Assembly (NCBI GenBank): GCA_001931905.2 | Contig: MSJI02000935.1 | Coordinates: 1 to 51,348 of the forward strand | Direction: 5' to 3' | Source: Cladosporium sp. IMV 00045 | Lineage: Eukaryota > Ascomycota > Dothideomycetes > Cladosporiales > Cladosporiaceae | DNA length: 51,348 nucleotides | Program-made: the position numbers and the translations under genes | Shown: positions 11,001 to 21,909 of the stretch, piece by piece | Layout: every line of letters starts with the position of its first letter | Numbering within the stretch: position 1 is the first letter of the stretch | The notes under the pieces: model-generated | Seen by the model: only the letters and a program-made list of their open reading frames with translations | The model's database searches: none | Told to the model about the DNA's origin: nothing

Positions 11001-13925
11001 AAGGGCTTACTGCAAGCCTACCTTGAGGATTACGATGATGACGGTGCTTATGGCCACATCTCTTTGGGAAGATCGTTTGCCGTGGAGATGGGATCACTCA
11101 TTCCCGGCACCGATCAAAAATTGAGCTCACTGGAGCGACAACAGGATATCGGTCTCAACACAGCGTCTGATTTCATCGCCCAATATACCACGCGCCAGGA
11201 ATATCGCCACGTTGACAGTAAGCTCATCGACATGGACGACTGGACTCTGGTCGAGCGCAATGGCACCTCGAGACCCATGCCTGCGGGCCTTGACGCTGAA
11301 ATCACTAGCGATCGAAAAGAGCTCTTGCTGCTCGAGGCACGCCTGAAGAACCATGAGCATGTCGCTTTCTCAACCGTGCGGGACACTCTGCGTAATGCTG
11401 CCGGCATCCTGAGCCGCATTACGGTCGATACTGCTCCTTTGATCCGCGGGCTGGTCAGCATTCCCTTTGTCCTGTTCACCAAGGAGTCTATCAAGCTCGG
11501 TATCTCATTGTGGCTGGGTGTTGCAAAGGAAAATCCCAGCCTCGAAGCAAGGATTCTCGTCGAAGTTGCTGCTGGCTGGGAAGCCTCTGTACGCTTGCAC
11601 AAGGGTTTCTTTAATACGGCCAACGTTCATGTCGACCCGTTCTACATCAAGGAGGAGTTCGCCCCGACGAACTGGGAGGCTATTGCTAAGCGTCGTCAAA
11701 TCGTGCACAATCTTATCGCACCCCATCTGAGGCTGACTCAGTTTCTGTCGAGCCACTTCAACTCGTCTCGCTTGACAGCACCATCGGTCGAGCGAGTGTA
11801 CACGCGTCTGATGCGCATTACAGCCACAGCGATGAAGCACACAGTGGGACATCCGCTTGCACGAGAGGCTCATTTCCACATCGTTCTTCTGGCGCTCGAG
11901 TTCCTCAGGCATTCCACACGTGTGAGCCCTGCGGCGCAGTGGCGTCTGAAAGACGCTGTCTTGTCCGCTGGTCTTGCTTGGTTCGCCAACCCGCCGCTGT
12001 GGTCATATGGAAGCAACAAGTTGCAGTTGAGGGCGGAGGTCAAGTTGCTCGCTGATGTGTCAACCGCTCTGCAGCGTCTTTCCACCATTGGGGCTAAATC
12101 AGTGGGAGCTCTACAATCGCTGCAAAGCAAACAAGAGCTTCTTCAGCATTTGATGGCCCATGAGTCTCAGCGTCTGTCGGTCTGGATTAGCCCCCTGGCT
12201 TCTGATGCTCGCGCCATTGCAGGCTCAAGCCCTCAATATCAGATGGCTAGGGACACTACTTTCACTCCCTTCATCAAGACTGCCTGGGCGGAGAATCCGA
12301 GCATCGCCATTCACCTCACTACACGCTTCCCGCGTTCTCAGGCTCTTGCCAGCGAAGTCAGATCGATGGTTTTGCAAAACCCTGAGCAGGCGATCTCAGA
12401 GCCCGACGCACTCTACGTCTTGCTTGGTCCGTCGTTGCCTCACGACGTAAAATCACAGCTGAAATACTTGTTATACTGGGCGCCGGTCAATCCAATGGCT
12501 GCCGTAACGTATTTCCTGCCTGCATACGGCAACCACCCATCGGTTATCCAATATGCCGTGCGTGCGTTGGAGAGCCACTCCATTGACATCACTTTCTTCT
12601 ACGTGCCACAGATCGTGCAGTCATTGCGCTATGACGCCCTGGGATACGTCGAGCGATACATCGTCGAGACCGGCATGTTCTCGCAGCTTTTCGCTCATCA
12701 AATCATCTGGAACATGAAAGCGAACTCTTTCAAGGATGAGGACTCCCAGGAACCAGATCCCGTGAAGCCTACTCTGGACAAGGTGACCACGGGTCTCGTC
12801 TCAAGCTTTTCAAAGGAAGACAAGAATTTCTACGAGCGAGAGTTCGATTTCTTCGGAAGAGTGACTGGCATTTCGGGCACTCTGAAGCCTTTCATCAAGA
12901 GCCCCAAGCCGGAGAAGAAAGCGAAGATCGAAGAAGAGCTTCGCAAGATCCAAGTCGACCAGGGTGTATATCTCCCGAGTAACCCAGATGGCGTTGTCAT
13001 TGGGATTGACAGGAAGTCTGGCAAGCCCCTCCAGAGTCACGCAAAGGCACCGTACATGGCGACGTTCCGCATTCGCAAGGAAGAGGACGAGCTGGAAGGT
13101 GAAGGGAACTCGGATGAGATTGAGATCAAGCGCAAGGCGTACGAAGTGTGGCAGTCCGCAATTTTCAAGGTCGGTGATGATTGCAGACAGGACGTGTTGG
13201 CCCTGCAAATGATCGCCGCTTTCCGCGGAATCTTCAACAGCGCTGGTCTAGACGTTTTTGTCTTCCCATACCGCGTTACTGCCACTGCACCCGGCTGCGG
13301 TGTGATTGACGTCCTGCCGAACTCCATCTCCCGCGACATGCTTGGCCGCGAAGCCGTAAACGGCCTCTATGACTACTTCATCTCCAAATACGGCTATGAA
13401 GACTCGATCCGCTTCCAAGAAGCGCGCAGCAACTTCATCAAATCCATGGCCGCCTACTCGATCATCTCTTACCTCTTGCAATTCAAAGACCGCCACAACG
13501 GCAACATCATGGTCGACGACGCGGGCCACATCCTGCACATCGACTTCGGCTTCTGCTTCGACATCGCGCCCGGCGGAGTGAAATTCGAGCGGGCCCCGTT
13601 CAAGCTCACCCCCGAAATGGTCGCCGTCATGGGCGGCTCCAACTCCGCCCCTTTCCGCATGTTCGAGGAGCTGTGCATCAAGGTCTTCCTTGCGGCCCGC
13701 CAGCACGTCGAGCAGCTCAGCCACATCGTCCTAACCATGCTCGACTCGGGCCTGCCGTGTTTCAAACCCCAGACCATTCAACACTTCAAGGAGAGGTTTG
13801 TGCTGGAGAAATCGGACCGCGAGGCTGCGGAGTTTGTGCGCAAGCTTGTGCACTGGAGTGAGAGGAGTTATTCCACGGCTGTCTACGATTACTTCCAGCT
13901 GTTGACTAATGGAATCCCTTATTAG
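8078..13925 (+). CDS. STT4: Phosphatidylinositol 4-kinase STT4 (PI4K type III alpha)
   Basis: Makes phosphatidylinositol 4-phosphate at the plasma membrane, supplying the PIP2 pathway, cell-wall integrity and cytoskeletal signalling. Model 8078..8085 joined to 8141..13925, 1,930 aa, close to the usual 1,900. The first coding exon is only 8 nt (ATGAGATT); donor GTAAGA, a CTGAC branch point and acceptor CTACAG bring it in frame with RRNALEKLASLSA, a conserved Stt4 N-terminus. The long alpha-solenoid occupies most of the protein, with a PIK helical domain before the kinase. Kinase motifs lie in the last 270 residues: GDDCRQDVLALQM, PYRVTATAPGCGVIDVLP, catalytic DRHNGNIMV (about residue 1786) and HIDFGFCFDIAPGG (DFG near 1803). 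The C-terminus YDYFQLLTNGIPY is typical of the family. No lesion is seen in over 5.7 kb of exon. Confidence 0.95.
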
Positions 13926-14838
13926 ACGGGAATGGCGAGGAGACACGGCTGGTGTGTTTGTTAAGGTTTCTCTTCGACGAGGCCTTCTCCCTTTCTCTTC
14001 TGGCTTGGTTTGGAAGGTGATATCAATTACTTTTTTGAGTTTAGACTTGAGCTTCTATACGATTGAGATTTGAACGTGAAATGCCTTCGCCGCGAGTGGC
14101 GTTGACAGTGGCTTGCCGTCCGCAATCTTATGTGAACTTCATCAGGGGCAATGCGATGAGCTCCGCGGAGGCTCAGCGAGATGCGAAAGAACATTGAGTT
14201 CATGTTCTGCACTAGATCGTTCGTTTCAGAAGCCTGGATCGCGTGCTGGATCTTTTCATGTGTCTGCGGCGGCACGGGTCCTGCAGAGCTGCACCACACA
14301 AAGGTAGGTATGCGATGGCGCATATTTGCCACTTCATCGCATACTTCTTACATCACTAGAAAATTGCTTCTCATGCATGCTGGTTCTTATCGCACTGAGA
14401 TCCGGAAATTACTTGCGTGCGTTTTTGCCACGCGCGCGAATTTAGATTTTGGACCGGCCTGGCCGATGAGTGTGATCCAGACGTCTGATGCGTCTTTTGA
14501 CCCCTAAAACGTCTCGTCATATGATCTGCTCAATATCTCCACATCGTCGGCCTGCTGTGAGCAGACAAGACGTGATAGATCATCGTTATGGACAGCCACC
14601 AAAATCATGTGTATGTATTCTCGCGAGCCTCGACAGCTCTGAAATCGCTAGCGATGAACATTGATTTGAGATGGACCATCATGGAGCTTCCCGAGTCAGT
14701 CTTGCTCGTTCGTGGTTGGCCTTACCACCCTTTCCCAGTCATGATTGTCGGAGGCGGACTCAGCCCCGAGAACTAAACCCTGTCGGACGGGCTGGAAAGC
14801 GCAGTTGGCTCCGAGCGCACACCCAGACTATCGTTCGC
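13926..14838. other. Intergenic, 3' flank of STT4
   Basis: About 0.9 kb after the STT4 stop. The short frames here (14113-14507, 14588-14776) have no domain, signal peptide or splice-extended continuation. No RNA gene or repeat was seen. Confidence 0.4.
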
Positions 14839-15201
14839 TCACTCGTTGGATGTCGCCAGGAGCGGGTAGTGCGAGGCCAGTCCCTGCACCATGTCCTCAA
14901 AGATGTCCTTGTATAAGTGTCGTCCTATATCCACTGCTCGAATCGTTTCTGGGCTGAATCGAGTCCTGACGTAGTCCATCATCAGCTTGGATACGTGGCT
15001 GCTGTCCAATGTCGCTGGAACTTGCCACCAAGTGCCTTCAACGACAAGCCTTGCATTGGCTAATGCTCGACCTCGAAAACGTACCACTTGTCTTTGAGGT
15101 ACAGCGCATATTACATTGGTAAGGCTGGGATCGTTCTTGACGAACCGTGCCGTTCTGTTGAGGAGCGCCACGGGTAGCGCGCTCTGTCTCGAGCTGACCA
15201 A
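14839..15201 (-). CDS. Hypothetical ORF, possibly the last exon of an unrecognised gene
   Basis: A 120-codon minus-strand frame without an ATG at its 5' end. It is open from a TTG at 15201 to a stop at 14839. The composition looks more protein-like than neighbouring frames, with segments RFVKNDPSLTNVICAVPQ, RALANARLVVEGTWWQVPA and MMDYVRTRFSPETIRAVDIG. A TAA lies just upstream in frame, but an AG acceptor (GGTCAG) lies immediately before CTCGAGACAG, so it could be a terminal exon whose upstream partner I could not join convincingly. No family is recognised. It could equally be a chance frame or a decayed gene. Confidence 0.25.
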   Translation of the reverse strand: MVSSRQSALPVALLNRTARFVKNDPSLTNVICAVPQRQVVRFRGRALANARLVVEGTWWQVPATLDSSHVSKLMMDYVRTRFSPETIRAVDIGRHLYKDIFEDMVQGLASHYPLLATSNE

Positions 15202-16341
15202 AATTTACACACTGAACGACCGTGTACCCGTGGAAGCGCCTATAGACAATAATAATCAACAGCTCGGCTGTCCTCACCTTTTCCCGCCCAGGACGTTGAT
15301 GCTGATCTTCGGAAGCAACTCCGGTTATCGAGCCGAGAGACTGGTGCCCTATGGTCGGTCCTATGGCAGACTGGAGTTTCCATGTCAGGCCTCACGATCG
15401 ATCACAGCACCTGCGATTGTCCGGCTAGTGGCTCGCCGTCCTGAACATCTCTGTATCGGTACGATACGTTGTTTGGGTTATCTTAGGCTTCTGTGGTTCT
15501 GGAGATGCCTGGTCTGATCGCCCGCGCACGTCAATACCATGCCGTGCGCGCGTACTCATCTTCTCTCTGCCTCTCCGAGCCTCCCTGCAGTCGCCACATG
15601 TAGACCGCTTCAGGAAGGTGATCATCATTACTGGCGGTGCATTGCCTCAGTGCCAAAGCGCTTTCTTTTCGCTTCCTCCAAAATCTGCCATGCAGTTCAA
15701 GTCACTCTCTGTTTTGCCCATCTCCTAATTGCTCCTCGACCACATTTGTTAGCACGACTGCGCCCGCTTCCGCCGCCAGCTCTCCAGCCTCTCCGATCTT
15801 CAGTGGCAAAACCGGCCGGAGTTCGCTCCACCGACATTCTAGCCCGCAAGATTCGAACATCCCTGGTGTTGACGACAATTGTTGTAAGTGATTCTGGGCC
15901 GAAGTGGTCACTCTCGTCATACTAAAGTAGCTTTGCCCCGACGAGGCCAGAGCACATGATGTGCCTCGAACCCGTTGCTTGGCACCATTTCTGCTATGCG
16001 TTAATCTGCCTTTTCAATCCGCTCCCATCTGCCACCTAGTCCTAACATTGACACTAGGCTAGCCTACTGTGCCCGCCTCCGAAAGAGACAACACCACCTC
16101 CAGAATCCAGTCTGCATTTGACTCTCAGAGTCATCAGCACTCCACCATTGCTGGGGCCCACACACAAGCTGGATTTGATCATTCCTTTTTGTTTCTCGTA
16201 GGTATAGCCTTGCCCGCTCTCCAAAAACAATTCTCATCGCATTGCAATGGGAGACCGGCATATCAGCGTTGATCGCTCGGCATTGGAAAGCGGCGCGCCT
16301 ACATCTGGAAACCAGCGAAAAGAGCAGTATGATGTGCCCAA
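15202..16341. other. Intergenic and 5' leader of the YTH gene
   Basis: About 1.1 kb upstream of the RRM-YTH gene. A short frame starting with ATG at 16247 (MGDRHISVDRSALESG, ending in TGA at 16343-16345) overlaps the start of the downstream CDS. It could be an upstream ORF or the true first exon. Around 15689 a signal-peptide-like MQFKSLSVLPIS is followed directly by a stop. Nothing else was recognised. Confidence 0.4.
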
Positions 16342-18103
16342 ATGATTAGCCTGGGACGCACTGACTCCTCCAGACTGCCTTTCCACGCACAACTAGACGA
16401 TCTGACCCAGCCTCGCGCTGGATCATCTCACCAAATGGACGGCAACGCAGCTCGACCCTTCGACTTACGCCAAATGTCAAACGCTCTGCCACCCACCAAC
16501 CCAGGGCCGTCATCTATGGATGGCCGGCGCCCATCGGCCCAATACGCTGTGCCGTCGCCGACTGGCATGATGGGGCCAGGGCCTTATCAATATAACGTAC
16601 CAACAGCCCAATATGGCCAGCAGCGTCCCGATTCAGCAGCATTTGCTAGAGCACATCAGCAGCCGTACCTCTCGCAGAACTACGCAACACCACCTGGACA
16701 ATACCATATGGCGAGCAGACCGCAGACAGCACACATACAGACGCAGCCCCCTTACCCTCATGTGGACCCTTACTCCTACGGCGTGGCTCAGCCTGCTTAC
16801 TCACCCGTGGATATGAGATACCAGCAACATTCTTTCCCGGTCGGATACGGCGCACCTGGTGGCTATGCCGACATGAGTACGTATTCACATGTTTGTCACA
16901 TGCCAGTTGCAATGACTGACATATTTGTGGACAGGCCAATTCCCTCCTCGCCGTGATTCGGAACCCGCAGCAGCAATTCCATCCTTCCCTCGAGGCCCAC
17001 CACGCAAGCCGAAACAATCTGGACACGCCCTGTGGGTCGGCAACTTACCCCCTGCCGCAAATGTCACCGACCTCAAAGACCATTTCTCGCGAGATGCCAC
17101 TACCGATATTCAAAGCCTTTTCTTGATCTCGAAGAGTAACTGCGCCTTTGTAAATTACCGGACGGAAGCTGCGTGCGTTGCGGCCATGAATCGCTTCCAC
17201 GATTCGAGATTCCACGGTACGCGCCTGGTCTGTCGCTTGAGAAGAGGATCCGCGAGTACCACTACCTCCTCCACAACCCCTGCAGCCGAAGTACCTCCAA
17301 CTGCTGGGAATGCGCCTGAAAGTGTCGACGGCCGTGCAGATGACGAAATTTCAGACCCAGTGATTGTCGGCGGCACACCTCAGGCCCCGAGCAAAGCAGA
17401 CCAACAAAAGACCTCCCCGTCCCAGCCAGCAGCAGTCAAAGTCCCCGAAAAGTTCTTCATCGTGAAGAGTTTGACGCTGCAGGATCTCGAGGCCAGCGTA
17501 CGAAACGGCATCTGGGCGACGCAATCACACAATGAAGCAAATCTGAACAAGGCTTACACCGAGGCGGACAATGTGTATTTGGTCTTCTCCGCCAACAAGT
17601 CTGGCGAATACTTTGGCTATGCGCGCATGGCATCGCCTATCTCTGGAGACCCTGTTCCGATTGGATCAGCACCGCCCGCCCAATCGCCAGTCCGACCGAC
17701 TACAAGCGATGGTCCGAAATCCATCCCTACGCCCGCGACCGAAACCGCACCCCGAGGCCGCATTATCGACGACTCCGCTCGTGGAACGATTTTCTGGGAG
17801 GCAGAATCGTCCGAAGACGAAGGAAACCAATCGCCACAAAAAGAGATGGAGGAAGACAGCGGAAGCCAGGACCTTGGAAGGCCATTCAAAATCGAATGGG
17901 TTTCGACCACACGCCTGCCCTTTTACCGTACTAGGGGTCTGCGCAACTCGTGGAACGCGAACAGAGAAGTTAAGATCGCAAGAGACGGAACAGAATTGGA
18001 ACCCTCGATTGGCAAACGATTGGTACAAATGTTCCATCGCCCGGCGCAGATGGTTGGCCCGCCGCCTCCCATGATGCCAGGAATGCCCTACCCGATGGCG
18101 TAG
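16342..18103 (+). CDS. RRM + YTH domain protein, predicted m6A RNA reader
   Basis: Model 16342..16876 joined to 16935..18103, 567 aa. The intron has donor GTACGT and acceptor GGACAG, phase 1. Residues 1-205 are low-complexity, rich in Pro, Gln, Tyr and Ser. An RRM follows at about 209-285 (RNP2 LWVGNL, RNP1-like CAFVNYR). The YTH domain is at about 349-541, with FFIVKSLTLQDLEASVRNG, W372 in IWATQSHN, YLVFSANKSGEYFGYARM, FKIEWVSTTRLPF and VKIARDGTELEP. By motif alignment the m6A cage would be W372, W466 and L492, the YTHDC1-like Trp-Trp-Leu set. An acidic Ser-rich loop of about 75 residues is inserted between YTH strands. It probably binds m6A RNA in the nucleus. The start is uncertain: an upstream ATG at 16247 with a weak GTGCCC donor is the alternative. 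Confidence 0.88.
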
Positions 18104-18850
18104 GCGCGGGTAGAGTTGGTTATGAATATGAAGAGATGTCATTTCGTCAGCTAGGCTTGCTGTGAGTGCTTTTGGTTTTTTCTTACCAGGAGTACGGGGT
18201 CGTGAGATTTGGCAAATTGGAAACGGGAAATACACCATTGGAATCAGTACATCGGCTGCTTCGACTGGCCACGGCGTTAAATGAATGAATTCCAAAATTC
18301 GATCAAAACCTCCCAAACTAGGTTTTGCAAAGTAATCTCACCCGACGCCAGGCATCGATTATGGCAAGGCAAAGGGATCGCATGATCGGCGCACTCACGC
18401 GGTCTTAATATGCGCTTTCTGCCATCGGCAGCCGTGCCTTATGGGAACATCAGGAAGTTCACCAGTGCGAAGCTCCAATACGTTGTACTAACAGCGACTT
18501 CGTTGCGACGGGCAGTGGACTCGGTAAAGTTGGAAGGTCGAATGCAATTGGAAGATGGAACGCAATCTCAATACTGGCATTTTAGTCATTACCGAGCATG
18601 GAGCTCCATTCATATGGTGTGGTCGAGCGCTGTGCAGTAGCCAGCAATCATCAGACGAGCATAACCAGATGATCTGGACCAGTCGCGACCCCTGCCCTTT
18701 GGATATGACCACAAACGGCATGGACAGAATGAACGGCGGAGGCTATCTGGACTCGTTCATGTGGCGAAATGTCGCAAATACTCTAATCCACCCGTTTGGA
18801 GAAATCATCAGTCCATGGCAGATCGGCAGTTGGCCACATCATCGGATGCG
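18104..18850. other. Intergenic, 3' of the YTH gene
   Basis: About 0.75 kb between the YTH stop and the left edge of the duplicated block. The frames here show no family features or repeats. Confidence 0.4.
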
Positions 18851-19729
18851 GTCATTGTACATGAAAGGAAGAACGATCGGATTGCCTCGATTCACGATTC
18901 ACATTCTTCGCTCGATCGATTTCGCCAGATCTCGATGCTCGTTGCCCGCTCGCGGTACGTAGGAGTGCGCCCAGGATGAGTGCACCGTAATAATTGGTGT
19001 GAAAGTTGAGTCCGGACTTCGCTCCGAAGGCATATCTCGCGAATCGGTACGAGCTCAAAAAACTCGATTAAGACGGCAATCGTGATGATTGAAAGAGGGA
19101 AATGCAGGGAACATGTTCCTCAAGGCTTGTGCCGTCATGGAATGTAGAATTTACCCTGATACAGTACTGGTATCTTCCAGGTACATGGCGAGTCTCACGC
19201 TGGCTTCAGTCGATCATACGTTGATCCCAGCAAACCGAGATTCTTGTGAACACGCTCTTACGCACTTTATATACATTAATAAGATACATGTATAAGCTAA
19301 GAAGATAGAACGAAGAGTACCATCACTTGTACTCTCGAAGCGCAGCTCACTTCGTCAAGTGCGTAATTTGTGCGGGCAACGATCTAACGGACATACGATG
19401 CCAGGTATTCTTTGTGAATGTGGATTTTCTCGCTACGAGTTGCTACATCTTTGGCCGTTGGAAGTTCACTGCAAGTGGTTACTCTACTTCTGATCGAATG
19501 TACATGACTCTCGTAGCACCTCTGCGACTGTCTCATCGATGAAGCGAAGCTACTTGATGTACCCACCTGACTGACGTATAGAGATGCCCGAACATGCGCA
19601 GGAGCTCATCCATGGAGGTGCCAACCCTCCCTCATCACAAGCAAAACAGTTGATCGCTCACGACCAACATCAGCCTCGAATCGCAGGTATTCAAGAACCT
19701 GCTAACCGCACTGCAAGCTCATAGCCCGG

Positions 19730-20230
19730 TCACTTGCGCAACGCATTGACACGACTCTTGATGCAGGCATCCAGCTGTTGTGTCACGGAAGTGTCGGCTT
19801 GTTGCAAATCGTCTAGGAGCTTTGCGATTTCAGCCTCGAGCAGCTTCTTTTTGCTGACCAACTCGGCGAGCCTTTCGAGATAAGGACGCTGCGCTGACTT
19901 CCTACTGACAATCAGCATCTGTTCGATTACTTGCGCGATAATACCACTGACAAGCTCTCTTCATATTGTACTTTGTACTCGTCGTGGCGGCGTTGCAGAT
20001 CATCGAAGCCTTGTTTATGCGATTGACGAAGTTCGGCCTCGACCTTGCGGCGTCGGGTGGAAACCTATTCACACGTTGGTATTTGTCTTCCAAGCCAGAC
20101 TGAGTCAACCGAAGTGGTCACCGACAGCATTTTTGTGCTTCTCGAGCAATTGCTGCACATCCAGAGTTTGCGAGCCGTCTTGCGACCCACTCCCTTGAGC
20201 CTCGTCAAACTTCATGTCGGTTGGTGCCAT
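19730..20230 (-). pseudogene. Coiled-coil gene, left duplicate, frameshifted
   Basis: Counterpart of the intact gene at 22349..22856. Exon 1 (20126..20230) begins MAPTDMKFDEAQGSGSQDG and exon 2 starts at 20064 after an intron with the same acceptor GAATAG. Exon 2 is 335 nt here against 342 nt in the intact copy. The difference is a 7-nt net deletion near 19930-19940, which puts a TAA right after SLSVVLSRK. Beyond the lesion the frame resumes (MLIVSRKSAQRPYLERLAE) and ends at the same RVNALRK stop. About 10 of the last 62 residues differ from the intact copy, so selection appears relaxed. A truncated product of about 77 aa remains possible. Confidence 0.75.
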
Positions 20231-20548
20231 GGCGAGTCCTCTGGCGAACGGGCGGTAATGAGCATTTGCGGAACACGTAGCAACGTTTTCCATCGATTGT
20301 TGACTGCGCTGCGAAGATGAGGTTGTCTGCAGATTGTACGTGAAGAGGTGAAGTCAATCTTAGCTCGTTATGGTTGAACAGAAGGCGTGGAATATATAGA
20401 TGCCTCAGGCATTCATGCATTAGCGCGATACAAAATCTGGGTCTCTTTCGAAGAATTCAGGGCCGGGCGCATACCGATTGCAACTTTTTGGGTCCACCAC
20501 TTCCTTCTATTATTCTCAGATAACGTACAGGCGACGCCATACTTCAAG

Positions 20549-21053
20549 ATGGGTCTCGCCGGTCAGAAGAGGTAACACTCACTTGTGTATCTTCACTCGC
20601 GCACATCCACTGACTCCAGCGGTAGGCGCACCAAAATTTCAGCAGACCCGAACAACACCAACTGGGCGAAATCAGAGAACAACTACGGCGCCAGACTCCT
20701 CGCCAAGTCAGGGTGGCAGCCAGGTCAATTCCTCGGTGCCGAGAACGCGAACCATGCCGACCACTACACCGCCGCGAACGCCTCGCACATCCGCGTCGTA
20801 TTACGAGAGGACAACGCCGGTCTTGGAGCGATCAAGGGAAAGAGCAATGCCGAAACCTTTGGCCTGAGCACTCTCTCGGGCATTTTCGGTAGATTGAACG
20901 GAAAGAGTGAGGCAGAAGTGCAGAAGCAGGCCGACACACAGCGCGATCTGGAATTACAGGCATATCAGTCGCACAAGTGGGGAACAATGAACTTTGTCTA
21001 CGGTGGCCTGCTTGTTGGTGATAAGATGGAGGAGAAGAAGAAGCTTGAGGAGG
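20549..21053 (+). pseudogene. PXR1: PXR1 left duplicate, 5' part only, ends in assembly gap
   Basis: Exon 20549..20571 (MGLAGQK), intron 20572..20625 (donor GTAACA, acceptor GGTAG), then exon from 20626 running into the N block at 21054. The 150 codons present cover the whole G-patch and the SHKWGTMNFVYGGLL segment. They are identical in protein to the intact copy at 23174, with about eight silent base differences. The Lys/Glu-rich tail is not seen: after the gap comes unrelated TA-rich sequence. Whether the gene is truly truncated or its tail is hidden by the gap cannot be told, so 'pseudogene' is provisional. Confidence 0.7.
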
Positions 21054-21073
21054 NNNNNNNNNNNNNNNNNNNN
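21054..21073. other. Assembly gap (20 N)
   Basis: Twenty consecutive N. The gap falls exactly where the left PXR1 copy would continue and before TA-rich repeat-like sequence, so an unresolved repeat or mis-join is likely. The true gap length is unknown. Confidence 0.99.
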
Positions 21074-21300
21074 ACTAGTTATCTAAATACTATAGATGCC
21101 TATTATATAGATAGGCCTTAGGGCGCTAGCGAGCCTCGGAGGCCTCGTCGAGTAATAGAGCGAGTATAAATAACTCCTTATCTATAGCTAAATCGATCTA
21201 TACCATAAATATAAATAAAAATAATACGATAGGTATGCCTCCTACTGCCTATAGCACGGATAAAGCTAATTTGCAGCGGACTATACCTAAAAAGCTTATC
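21074..21300. repeat. TA-rich, RIP-like repeat remnant
   Basis: The sequence changes abruptly to TA-dense DNA (TATAGATAGG, ATAAATATAAATAAAAATAA, CTATAGCTAAATCGATCTATA) with islands such as CTCGGAGGCCTCGTCGAG. Abundant TpA with few CpA/TpG is the fingerprint of RIP acting on repeats in Pezizomycotina. No open frame or terminal repeat can be assigned, so the element type is unknown. It separates the two duplicate units and begins at the N gap. Confidence 0.7.
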
Positions 21301-21832
21301 GGATGCTCTTCGGAGCGGCGGTAGCACCCTTCGATTGATCTTCGATCAGTCGGACGAAGCGCTTCTCAAAACGTCTATTGTACATGAGAGGAAGAACGAT
21401 CGGAATGCTTGGAATCACGATTCACGTTCTTCGCTCGATCGATTTCGCCAGATCTCGATGTGCCTGTTCCCGCTCGCGGTACGTAGAAGTGCGCGCGCCC
21501 AGGATGAGGGCATCCTCGTTTCCGTGTGAAAGTTGCGTTCGGACACAGCTCCGACGGCAAATATCTCGCCGATCGGTATAAGCTCAACCTCGAAAACTCT
21601 CAATCAAGCTCGGAAGGAACGCGAGACGGCAGTCGTGCACATGGCAATGATATCGCAGGGAATACTTTTCAAGGCTTGTGCCGTCGGAAACGGGCAGGAT
21701 TTGCCTGTTACAGTAGTTGCGTCTCCCCGGCTGTAGGGCGAATCTGCTGATAGTCTTGGTCGATCATACAAAGCCAATCGACAATATTACGAAAAGGCAT
21801 CTACATAAATAAGCCAAAAAGAAAAAGAAAAA

Positions 21833-21909
21833 AAATCAAATCAAATCAAATCAAATCAAATCAACTCAACTCAACCCAACTCAACCCAACTCAACCCAAC
21901 TCAACTCAC
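21833..21909 (+). repeat. Pentanucleotide microsatellite (AAATC)n/(AACTC)n
   Basis: About six perfect AAATC units pass into AACTC/AACCC variants until 21909, preceded by a short A/G-rich run. It lies only in the right duplicate unit, upstream of the coiled-coil gene's 3' end; I see no equivalent in the left unit. Confidence 0.9.

Larger units (their letters stand above)
18855..21053. repeat. Left unit of a tandem segmental duplication
   Basis: Matches 21378..23674 in the same orientation. Shared landmarks are TTGTACATGA with GGAAGAACGATCGG at the left edge, CGCTCGATCGATTTCGCCAG, the coiled-coil gene (start codons 20230 and 22856) and PXR1 (start codons 20549 and 23174), so the period is about 2,625 bp. 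Non-coding flanks have diverged clearly with many indels, while PXR1 exons differ at only a few silent sites. The unit is cut on the right by a run of 20 N. Confidence 0.88.

Noticed and set aside
15689..15891. Signal-peptide-like start (MQFKSLSVLPIS) followed by a Ser/Thr-rich stretch in another frame
   Set aside because: A stop follows after 12 codons and no intron with acceptable signals joins the two parts; possible decayed secreted protein but not supportable.
18902..19058. Minus-strand frame ending EIWRNRSSEE, partly matched at 21415-21603 in the other duplicate
   Set aside because: The match is limited to the last 15 residues; upstream parts need different frames and contain stops, so shared ancestry of non-coding DNA explains it better than a gene.
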